DNA from: Candidatus Kaiserbacteria bacterium RIFCSPLOWO2_12_FULL_50_10
Lineage (GTDB): Bacteria; Patescibacteriota; Minisyncoccia; Phycocordibacterales; UBA918
Length of the DNA: 32,721 nucleotides
Direction: 5' to 3'
NCBI GenBank assembly: GCA_001783515.1
Contig: MFMN01000010.1
Span: forward strand, 22,060 to 54,780
This document shows positions 27,836 to 32,721 of the stretch, in pieces. A program made the translations under genes and the position numbers. The number at the start of each line of letters is the position of its first letter. The first letter of the stretch is position 1. Under the pieces are notes generated by a model, which made no database searches, had not been told where the DNA came from, and worked only from the letters and a program-made list of their open reading frames with translations.

Positions 27836-28213
27836 ATGCACGAAGATCAGAATTTTCTCGAGATGGTAGTCAAGGCTTTGGTTGATCATCCAGAAGCAGT
27901 TGTTATTACCCGTACCGTTGATGAAATGGGAGTCCTCCTTTCACTCAAGGTACACGCAGATGACATGGGTAAAATTATCGGACGTTCAGGCAACACTGCC
28001 AAGGCTATCCGTACACTCCTCCGTGTTGTTGGCATGAAGTACGACGCACGTGTCAACCTTAAGGTTGATGAACCAGAAGGCGGCCGCCGCCCTTCACTCT
28101 CTTCAGCAGACATTGCCGAAGCAAATGAAGCACCTACCGAAGTAGCAACAAACGGCTCAGGTCAGGTATCTGACGCGGACATCGATGCTGCAATTGACGG
28201 ACTTAAGATTTAA
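27836..28213 (+). CDS. khpA: KH-domain RNA-binding protein KhpA-like
   Basis: 125 aa. Residues 1-80 form a KH type II domain: FLEMVVKALVDHPEAVVITRTVDEMGVLLSLKVHADDMGKIIGRSGNTAKAIRTLLRVVG. The GxxG RNA-binding loop is GRSG (about 48-51), then MKYDARVNLKVDEPEGG. The protein is longer than typical KhpA (about 80 aa) because of an acidic, probably disordered tail ending DADIDAAIDGLKI. KhpA pairs with KhpB/EloR to bind many RNAs and affects cell elongation in Gram-positive bacteria. The usual rpsP-khpA-rimM-trmD order is broken; it sits before infA. Hairpin terminator follows. Confidence 0.9.
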   Translation: MHEDQNFLEMVVKALVDHPEAVVITRTVDEMGVLLSLKVHADDMGKIIGRSGNTAKAIRTLLRVVGMKYDARVNLKVDEPEGGRRPSLSSADIAEANEAPTEVATNGSGQVSDADIDAAIDGLKI

Positions 28214-28221
28214 CTCATTAC

Positions 28222-28242
28222 AAAAGGCGCTTCGCGCCTTTT
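28222..28242 (+). terminator. khpA terminator
   Basis: AAAAGGCGC-ttc-GCGCCTTTT. Confidence 0.85.
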
Positions 28243-28294
28243 GCTTTGCTCGTAAAACCGCTATGGGAAGCACGCATATTCCGAGTTGTCCACA

Positions 28295-28323
28295 TTGACG
28301 TTTTTGCTGAACTCTGCTATATT
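28295..28323 (+). promoter_or_regulatory. infA promoter
   Basis: TTGACG, 17-nt spacer, TGC-TATATT: the best consensus promoter in the window, fitting the head of the ribosomal-protein cluster. ATG 28335 follows 11 nt later. Confidence 0.75.
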
Positions 28324-28334
28324 GGCGGGGTTTG

Positions 28335-28559
28335 ATGCCAGAAAAGATGAACGAAAAGGAACCCACCGTATTTGGGACCGTCACAGAGGTGTTACCAAAC
28401 ACCCTGTTTCGTGTTGTTTTAGATGGTACAACAGAACCAATTATTGCATACCTCGCGGGTAAGATGCGCAAGTTTCGCATCCGCGTACTTATTGGCGACA
28501 AGGTAGAGCTTGTTACCGACCCTTACGGCGGTAGAGCTCGCATTACGCGAAGAAAGTAA
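28335..28559 (+). CDS. infA: Translation initiation factor IF-1
   Basis: 74 aa OB-fold factor that occupies the 30S A site and assists IF2 and IF3 in initiation. VFGTVTEVLPNTLFRVVLDGTTEPIIAYLAGKMRKFRIRVLIGDKVELVTDPYGGRARITRRK follows the family (GxVxExLPNxxFRVxL...HxSGKMRxxxIRIxxGDxVxVExxPYDxxxGRIxxR). Differences from the norm are IAYLAG for the usual hisGKmR lead and DPYGGRARI for SPYDLTKGRI. The track's TTG (28332) is less likely than ATG 28335. It opens the ribosomal cluster, but about 190 nt separate it from rpmJ. Confidence 0.94.
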   Translation: MPEKMNEKEPTVFGTVTEVLPNTLFRVVLDGTTEPIIAYLAGKMRKFRIRVLIGDKVELVTDPYGGRARITRRK

Positions 28560-28748
28560 CAGGGAAGTATAGTTGGTATTTTTGTACCCACCCACGCACT
28601 ATATATGTCGGCGCTCTGGCAGTGAACGATATAGCATAGTACATGGCGTAACCTATTTTCTAGAAATAAGGTAGCTGAAGGGGGAACCAATCACATCAAT
28701 CCATCAAATCGTTTTCTTCGGAGAACATATTATTAGTCATACACTAGT
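28560..28748 (+). promoter_or_regulatory. Long leader between infA and rpmJ
   Basis: About 190 nt without a gene, with several possible stems: CTATAT/ATATAG around 28600-28640, ACCTATTT...AAATAAGGT (28650-28671), and GTTTTC-ttcg-GAGAAC before rpmJ. It occupies the place where bacterial alpha operons carry the S4-binding autoregulatory leader, but sequence alone does not show S4 binding. It lacks the AUUUUUAU core of the three later elements. Confidence 0.4.
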
Positions 28749-28865
28749 ATGAAAGTACGATCATCAGTCAAAAAAATTAGTCCCGACGATCAAATCGTAA
28801 AGCGCCGCGGTGTAGTCTTCGTCATCAACAAGAAGAAGCCTCGCCATAAGCAGCGCCAGGGTTAA
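28749..28865 (+). CDS. rpmJ: Ribosomal protein bL36, zinc-free form
   Basis: 38 aa, too short for the ORF track: [38 protein letters not shown]. It matches L36 throughout, but the zinc ligands of the C+ form (CxxC...C...H) are replaced: SPDDQ instead of CRNCK and N instead of the third Cys. It is therefore the C-minus form, which folds without zinc and is independent of zinc supply. It sits at its usual place directly before rpsM (11 nt gap). Confidence 0.95.
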   Translation: MKVRSSVKKISPDDQIVKRRGVVFVINKKKPRHKQRQG

Positions 28866-28876
28866 TCCGTATCTAT

Positions 28877-29254
28877 ATGCGAATTGTAGGTATCAATATT
28901 CCAGACAACAAGCATCTCTCGTACGGTCTTACCGCTGTGTACGGCGTTGGTCTCGCGCGAGCGCAGAGCATCCTCAAGGAGCTCGGCATCGACGAGTACA
29001 CCAAAGCCCCAGAGCTTACGACTGAACAAGAAAACGCGATTCGTGAAAAAGTTGAATCTTTCACAATCGAAGGTGACTTGAAGCGTGAAATCGCGGCAAA
29101 CATCCGTCGTCTCAAAGACGTCGGTTCGTACCGCGGTTCTCGTCACGCAAAACGACTTCCAGCGCGTGGTCAGCGCACGAAGACAAATTCACGCACCCTT
29201 AAGGGCGTGAAGAAGACTATGGGTAGCGGCCGCCGCAAACTCGAAAAGACCTAA
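28877..29254 (+). CDS. rpsM: Ribosomal protein uS13
   Basis: 125 aa small-subunit head protein contacting tRNA and the 50S bridge B1. MRIVGINIPDNKHLSYGLTAVYGVGLARAQSILKELGID is the N-terminal signature. GDLKREIAANIRRLKDVGSYRGSRHAKRLPARGQRTKTNSRTLKG holds the helix-turn-helix and the basic RGQRTKTNARTRKG-like segment; the C-terminal tail KKTMGSGRRKLEKT reaches toward the P site. The stop is followed after 1 nt by the first of three related structured elements. Confidence 0.96.
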   Translation: MRIVGINIPDNKHLSYGLTAVYGVGLARAQSILKELGIDEYTKAPELTTEQENAIREKVESFTIEGDLKREIAANIRRLKDVGSYRGSRHAKRLPARGQRTKTNSRTLKGVKKTMGSGRRKLEKT

Positions 29255-29376
29255 AACTTCCAAAATTGGTCCATCTGCACCTTGCAGAAGCTAATTTTTA
29301 TCTCCGCCGTATGTTGAATACGTCTACAATAAAAATTACCTCCTGCAAGACGCACCTGAACTCAATTTTGAAAGTT
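29255..29376 (+). ncRNA. Structured intergenic RNA element, copy 1 (upstream of rpsK)
   Basis: 122 nt starting directly after the rpsM stop. Nested helices: outer AACTTCCAAAATTG with CAATTTTGAAAGTT (one mismatch), middle CTTGCAG/CTGCAAG (perfect), inner ATTTTTAT/ATAAAAAT (perfect), apical CGTAT-gttga-ATACG (perfect). An unpaired CCTCC-like word lies 3' of the inner helix. Compared with copies 2 and 3, the apical C-G pair is T-A, a compensatory change. An additional hairpin, GAGA-ttacg-TCTC (29387-29399), follows. Likely a cis-acting mRNA element; function unknown. Confidence 0.7.
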
Positions 29377-29437
29377 TTAGACTCAAGAGATTACGTCTCC
29401 GTATTCTATAGTTTAAGACCACACACTAACTCATTAT

Positions 29438-29866
29438 ATGGGAAAGAAACGAATTATTAAAAAGTCAGGTGGTTCGTCAGCAAACGCACAGCGCGCACTC
29501 GCACGAGTGCCGAAGATGAAGGTTGCATCAGGTACGTTTAACGTAGCTGCGACGTTCAACAACACCATCGTCTCGCTCTGCGACACGAAGGGCAATCTTG
29601 TCCTTCAGGCGTCAGCTGGTGCAATCGGATTCTCCGGTTCACGTAAGTCGACACCGTTCGCTGCCACTAAGGTTGGCGAACTCCTCGCAGAGAAGGCAGC
29701 ACAGATGGGTATGAAGGAAGCGAAGGTTGTTATTAAGGGGGTTGGCCCAGGTCGTGAATCTGCACTCCGCGGATTCATTACTAAGGGTATCGTTATCACA
29801 TCCATCACTGATGTGACACCGGTGCCGCACAACGGTCCACGTCCGAAAAAGCCTCGCCGAATCTAA
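29438..29866 (+). CDS. rpsK: Ribosomal protein uS11
   Basis: 142 aa platform protein near the mRNA exit and E site. GTFNVAATFNNTIVSLCDTKGNLVLQASAGAIGFSGSRKSTPFAATKVGELLAEKAAQMGMKEAKVVIKGVGPGRESALRGF is the family core, and ITDVTPVPHNGPRPKKPRRI the conserved rRNA-binding end. A basic N-terminal extension (KKRIIKKSGGSSANAQRALARVPK) is longer than in E. coli. No Shine-Dalgarno site is visible before ATG 29438; the start lies 61 nt after structured element copy 1. Confidence 0.96.
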   Translation: MGKKRIIKKSGGSSANAQRALARVPKMKVASGTFNVAATFNNTIVSLCDTKGNLVLQASAGAIGFSGSRKSTPFAATKVGELLAEKAAQMGMKEAKVVIKGVGPGRESALRGFITKGIVITSITDVTPVPHNGPRPKKPRRI

Positions 29867-29878
29867 TCTGAACACACT

Positions 29879-30487
29879 ATGAAACTAGGACCAAAGTTTA
29901 AGCTCGCCAAGCGCCTCGGTGCCCCGATCTTCTCGAAGACCCAGTCAGTGAAGTTCCAGAACTCACTTGCGCGCCCCGGCCGTGTTCTCAAGAACCGCCG
30001 TGGCAATATGTCCGATTACAAGAAGCAGCTCCTCGAAAAGCAGAAGATGCGCTTCACGTACGGACTCTCTGAACGTCAGTTCAGTACCTACGTTGCAAAG
30101 TCAATCGAATCTGGCCATCAGCCGATTCCTGCACTCATGGCAATGCTCGAGTCACGACTCGACAGCGTCGTGTACCGTCTCGGTATTGCAAAGACTCGCA
30201 CACAGGCTCGTCAGCTCGTGACCCATGGTCACATCACGCTCAATGGTCGTAAGCTCAACATCCCTTCAGCTATTGTAAAAAATGGCGACGAAGTGGCTGT
30301 CCGTGAAGGAAGCCGTTCAATCGGACTCCTCGCAGGCTTCGCCGAAAAGCACGCTGCACAGTCAGTACCTGCATGGCTCACCTTCGATGCAAAGAAGATG
30401 AGCGGCACCATGAAGCAAACGCCGGTAGTAGATATGAAGGAGCAGCTCTTCAATCCAGAGCTAGTTCTCGAATACTACAGCCGATAG
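29879..30487 (+). CDS. rpsD: Ribosomal protein uS4
   Basis: 202 aa primary 16S-binding assembly protein and known autoregulator of alpha operons. KLGPKFKLAKRLG opens the family's N-terminal domain, but no CxxC...C zinc cluster is present. EKQKMRFTYGLSERQFSTYV is the conserved helical segment, and LESRLDSVVYRLGIAKTRTQARQLVTHGHITLNGRKLNIPSAIVKNGDEVAV the S4 RNA-binding domain. The C-terminus ends LFNPELVLEYYSR, matching the usual LIVEYYSR. It lies 12 nt after rpsK, so the two are co-transcribed. Structured element copy 2 begins 1-2 nt after its stop. Confidence 0.96.
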   Translation: MKLGPKFKLAKRLGAPIFSKTQSVKFQNSLARPGRVLKNRRGNMSDYKKQLLEKQKMRFTYGLSERQFSTYVAKSIESGHQPIPALMAMLESRLDSVVYRLGIAKTRTQARQLVTHGHITLNGRKLNIPSAIVKNGDEVAVREGSRSIGLLAGFAEKHAAQSVPAWLTFDAKKMSGTMKQTPVVDMKEQLFNPELVLEYYSR

Positions 30488-30488
30488 T

Positions 30489-30611
30489 CATTCACTCAAA
30501 ATTGGCACACTTGCATCGACTTCACAGATTTTTATCCTCATCGTACTTCGGGTACGACTCCGGTAAAAATATGCTCCAGCCGAAGCAATTGCACTCAATT
30601 TTGAGCGAATG
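30489..30611 (+). ncRNA. Structured intergenic RNA element, copy 2 (upstream of rpoA)
   Basis: 123 nt. Outer helix CATTCACTCAAAATTG with CAATTTTGAGCGAATG (16 bp, one mismatch). Middle TGCA/TGCA and CTTC/GAAG around an internal loop. Inner ATTTTTATC/GGTAAAAAT (one G-U). Apical TCGTAC-ttcgg-GTACGA. Internal-loop words CTCA and CTCC, and CTCC after the inner helix, recur in copy 3. The hairpin AAATTAC-gtct-GTAATTT (30623-30640) follows and shares ATTACGTCT with the hairpin after copy 1. Confidence 0.75.
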
Positions 30612-30678
30612 CCAATTGTTCTAAATTACGTCTGTAATTTGAATGAAAGATTTATTAAACATATTAGACTAACGTACT

Positions 30679-31635
30679 ATGCTTGACACCACTGTTGCGC
30701 TCCCGTCGCAGCCACGCGCAATTCTCGAAGAGGGAAATGCAGGAACCTATGAGATTGACGGCTTCTATCCGGGTTACGGACATACGCTCGGCAACTCATT
30801 GCGACGCATTATTTTGTCGTCGCTTCCCGGAGCTGCTATCACGCACGTAAAAGTGCAGGGAGCAGAGCACGAGTTCTCGGTGCTCGATGGTGTTCGTGAG
30901 GACGTTCTCACGATTCTTCTCAACTTGAAGCGTCTTCGCTTCAAGATGCACGATACTACCGAGCCAATCACCGTTACGCTCAGCGTAAAGGGACCTGGTG
31001 TAGTATCTGCAGAGCATATCGATTGTCCGGCGACTATCGAGGTTCTCAATCCTGATCAGTACATTGCGGAAATCACCGGCAAAACTGACCTCACCATCGA
31101 AATGACCGTCGCACACGGACTCGGGTATGTCGCTCGCGACGTACACGAAAAAGAGCGCATGACAGTCGGTGTGATTGCGCTCGATGCGGTGTTTACACCA
31201 ATTCGTCGCGTCAACTACGATGTTGAACAGATGCGTGTCGGCGATCGAACCGACTACAACCGTCTCCGTATCACTATCGAAACTGATGGCACCATGACGC
31301 CGCGTGAAGCGCTCGAACGCTCTATCGCAACCATGATTCATCAGCTCAAGGCAATCATCGGCTTCCAAGATGAAGTCGCTGCTGCGCCGCAGGTAGCGCT
31401 CGAAGAAGTTGTGGCTGTCGAAGAACCAGACGCAGATACCCTCAAGACACGTATTGAAACACTTGACCTCACGGCACGCACCATGCGTTCACTCGAGGCA
31501 GCAAGTATTCGTACGGTCGGCGGACTCGTTCGCAAGACACGTGAGGATATCCTCGCGCTTGATGGCATCGGCGACAAGGGTCTCGACGAAATCGAGGACG
31601 TACTCAACAGTCTGAACGTTAGTCTAAAGGCATAA
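30679..31635 (+). CDS. rpoA: RNA polymerase alpha subunit
   Basis: 318 aa. The N-terminal assembly domain includes YGHTLGNSLRRIILSSLPGAAITHVKVQGAEHEFSVLDGVREDVLTILLNLKRL, and AVFTPIRRVNYDVEQMRVGDRTDYNRLRITIETDGTMTPREAL is the classic NTD end. An acidic, Val/Glu-rich linker (about 235-255) follows. The C-terminal domain is LKTRIETLDLTARTMRSLEAASIRTVGGLVRKTREDILALDGIGDKGLDEIEDVLNSL. In it the Arg of the DNA-contacting helix (E. coli R265) is kept, but the position of N268 is Arg and K271 is Glu, so UP-element recognition may differ. It follows structured element copy 2 and precedes rplQ by 4 nt. Confidence 0.96.
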   Translation: MLDTTVALPSQPRAILEEGNAGTYEIDGFYPGYGHTLGNSLRRIILSSLPGAAITHVKVQGAEHEFSVLDGVREDVLTILLNLKRLRFKMHDTTEPITVTLSVKGPGVVSAEHIDCPATIEVLNPDQYIAEITGKTDLTIEMTVAHGLGYVARDVHEKERMTVGVIALDAVFTPIRRVNYDVEQMRVGDRTDYNRLRITIETDGTMTPREALERSIATMIHQLKAIIGFQDEVAAAPQVALEEVVAVEEPDADTLKTRIETLDLTARTMRSLEAASIRTVGGLVRKTREDILALDGIGDKGLDEIEDVLNSLNVSLKA

Positions 31636-31639
31636 ACCT

Positions 31640-31993
31640 ATGCGACATCACTCGAACATGCGCAAGCTCAGTCGAACTCGTCGTGGACGCACCGCACTCC
31701 TTCGTGGACTTGCAGTAGCACTCTTCACGCACGGGAAAATCGTTACGACTGAAGCAAAAGCACGCGAGCTCCGTCCGTTTGCTGAAAAGCTCATTACGGC
31801 AGGGAAGGCAGGCACCGTGGCAGCACGTCGCCTCATCGCCTCTGCACTTGGTGAGCCAAAGCCAGAAATCGTTCAGAAGCTCGTCGATGAAATTTCTGTA
31901 GCACACAAGGATCGTCCTGGTGGCTACACACGTATTATCAAGATGGGTCGCAGCCAAGCTGGTCGCGACGAGGCAGTCATCGAACTCGTATAA
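31640..31993 (+). CDS. rplQ: Ribosomal protein bL17
   Basis: 117 aa large-subunit protein near the peptide exit tunnel. MRHHSNMRKLSRTRRGRTALLRGLAVALFTHGKIVTTEAKARELRPFAEKLITAGK corresponds to MRHrxxxxkLgRtxxHRxALlrnLaxxLixhexIxTTxakAKelrpxaEklIT. GGYTRIIKMGRSQAGRDEAVIELV is the conserved end. It is translated 4 nt after rpoA and 4 nt before rplM. Confidence 0.96.
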   Translation: MRHHSNMRKLSRTRRGRTALLRGLAVALFTHGKIVTTEAKARELRPFAEKLITAGKAGTVAARRLIASALGEPKPEIVQKLVDEISVAHKDRPGGYTRIIKMGRSQAGRDEAVIELV

Positions 31994-31997
31994 TTCT

Positions 31998-32348
31998 ATG
32001 GAAACAAAGATCTACACACTCGATGCAACTGGCGCAAAGCCAGGACGTCTCGCAACACAGATTGCACACATCCTTCTTGGTAAGAACACACCTGATACAA
32101 CACGTAACCTTGTTGCGAATGTACAGGTTGTCGTCGAGAACGCATCGAAACTCGACATTACCGAAAAGCGCGGCACGGAAATCTTCCAGACCTACTCTGG
32201 TTACCAGGGCGGTCAGAAGAGCGAAACGTGGGCACACCTCGCGGCACGTCGTGGTATCTCTGAGGTACTCACGCGTATCGTCGGCGGCATGCTCCCGAAG
32301 AACAAGCTCCGTACTCCACGACTCAAAAACCTTATTATTAAGGATTAA
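31998..32348 (+). CDS. rplM: Ribosomal protein uL13 (short form)
   Basis: 116 aa. IYTLDATGAKPGRLATQIAHILLGKNTP opens the family (DAxgxxlGRLAsxiA.lLrGK). ILPKN-type core: AHLAARRGISEVLTRIVGGMLPKNKLRTPRLKNLIIKD covers the conserved GMLPkn.lr...l.rL.vy block, and the chain ends there, about 25 residues shorter than E. coli L13. A central KSETWAH replaces the usual GGLK-type loop. The track start is 26 codons upstream inside rplQ; ATG 31998 is chosen from the family N-terminus. Structured element copy 3 starts 3 nt after the stop. Confidence 0.94.
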   Translation: METKIYTLDATGAKPGRLATQIAHILLGKNTPDTTRNLVANVQVVVENASKLDITEKRGTEIFQTYSGYQGGQKSETWAHLAARRGISEVLTRIVGGMLPKNKLRTPRLKNLIIKD

Positions 32349-32350
32349 TA

Positions 32351-32480
32351 GTACCGTTCTTCCAAAATTTGCGAATTTGTACTGGCTTCAGAGAATTTTT
32401 ATCCTCATCGTACTTGGGTACGACTCCGGTAAAAATTCTCCTCCACCCAGCACAACTTCATCAAATTTAGAAAGAAGTAC
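32351..32480 (+). ncRNA. Structured intergenic RNA element, copy 3 (upstream of rpsI)
   Basis: 130 nt. Outer helix pairs GTAC, TTCTT and AAATTTG near 32351-32371 with CAAATTT, AAGAA and GTAC at 32462-32480, with small bulges. Inner ATTTTTATC/GGTAAAAAT and apical TCGTAC-ttgg-GTACGA are nearly identical to copy 2, while the outer helix sequence differs but stays complementary. It ends 12 nt before the rpsI ATG, close enough to affect ribosome access. Confidence 0.75.
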
Positions 32481-32492
32481 CAAACCCAAACA

Positions 32493-32721
32493 ATGGCAAA
32501 CTCATTTATTGAAGCGATCGGACGTCGTAAGACCGCATCCGCACGAGTCCGTTTGACTCGCGCGAACAACACCACTGTTACCGTTAACGACAAGGAAATG
32601 ACGACATACTTCCCGTATGTCACCCTTCAGAACATGGTAACCGATATCCTCAAGACAGAAGGCGCAGGCATCGAGAACTACACCATCACCGCACGAGTTG
32701 CAGGAGGTGGTATCGCATCTC
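32493..32721 (+). CDS. rpsI: Ribosomal protein uS9 (partial, runs off the window)
   Basis: 76 residues are visible: MANSFIEAIGRRKTASARVRLTRANNTTVTVNDKEMTTYFPYVTLQNMVTDILKTEGAGIENYTITARVAGGGIAS. GRRKTASARVRL and ARVAGGGIAS match the conserved GRRKxAvArVrl and vkGGGxsGQ segments of S9, whose C-terminal tail contacts P-site tRNA. rplM-rpsI is the standard pair. The C-terminal half lies beyond the window end. Confidence 0.94.
   Translation, partial: MANSFIEAIGRRKTASARVRLTRANNTTVTVNDKEMTTYFPYVTLQNMVTDILKTEGAGIENYTITARVAGGGIAS

Noticed and set aside
29255-32480. The three r-protein intergenic elements as self-splicing introns or known small ribozymes
   Set aside because: They lie between complete genes, so no exon joining is needed. 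I could not match hammerhead, twister or group II signatures; a cis-regulatory or processing element is simpler.
1-32721. CRISPR array, rRNA operon, transposase or integrase gene
   Set aside because: No regularly spaced repeats, rRNA sequence or recombinase-like protein seen in any frame.
1-32721. Alternative genetic code (TGA read as Gly)
   Set aside because: Several genes, including the dehydrogenase and GNAT genes, end in TGA at the family-expected C-terminus, and no in-frame TGA interrupts conserved proteins.

Overview
The window looks like a chromosomal segment of a Candidate Phyla Radiation bacterium, most likely in the Parcubacteria/Paceibacteria (Kaiserbacteria-like) lineage. This is inferred from protein character and layout, not from a database search. 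Supporting features are short intergenic gaps, small or pared-down ribosomal proteins (zinc-free L36, 116-aa L13, S4 without an N-terminal zinc knuckle), a ValRS without a C-terminal coiled-coil arm, many small secreted or membrane proteins of unknown role, and no biosynthetic operons. TGA is used as a stop, so the code is standard.

Layout. 1-3.6 kb: a secreted hypothetical, then a minus-strand glutaredoxin, DnaQ-like exonuclease and MgtC-like protein, then a membrane protein with a large extracytoplasmic region. 3.6-4.0 kb: tRNA-Met(CAT) followed by a gene-free stretch with inverted and direct copies of the tRNA 3' end. 4.0-8.4 kb: an ATP-cone/nuclease-like protein, gyrB, a GNAT acetyltransferase and trmD. 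8.4-11.5 kb: tRNA-Ser(CGA), tRNA-Gln(TTG), a FIST-domain protein, a membrane protein, rplU, and tRNA-Thr(TGT), which lies inside a perfect 25-bp extended stem. 11.6-18 kb: valS, a membrane protein, a secreted DUF5666-like protein, an ECF sigma factor overlapping a membrane protein, and a D-2-hydroxyacid dehydrogenase. 18-20 kb: an HxlR regulator divergent from a nitroreductase/DUF1993 pair, then a small XRE protein. 20-22.6 kb: rlmH, a glutaredoxin/DUF167/short-HPF operon, a cloverleaf-like palindromic repeat and fmt. 22.6-26 kb: an orphan PotD-like binding protein, an M3 oligopeptidase and tRNA-Ser(TGA). 26-27 kb: two small minus-strand genes with strong Shine-Dalgarno sites, one resembling phage Acb2/Tad1-type hairpin proteins. 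27-32.7 kb: a site-2 protease, khpA, infA, then rpmJ-rpsM-rpsK-rpsD-rpoA-rplQ-rplM-rpsI (the last truncated by the window end).

How it works together. Most of the window is information processing: tRNAs and tRNA modification, tRNA charging, initiation (fmt, infA), ribosomal proteins, RNA polymerase alpha, gyrase and hibernation factor. The rest is redox and envelope functions suited to a host-dependent, fermentative small cell.

Three observations stand out. (1) Three ~122-130-nt structured elements with conserved, partly covarying helices sit just after stop codons in the ribosomal-protein cluster, upstream of rpsK, rpoA and rpsI. (2) Promoters follow a TGn-TAtaCT extended -10 pattern, and about a dozen genes begin 6-8 nt after the -10 hexamer, implying leaderless mRNAs. 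(3) Both plus-strand tRNA genes are followed by copies of their own 3' ends and short perfect palindromes.
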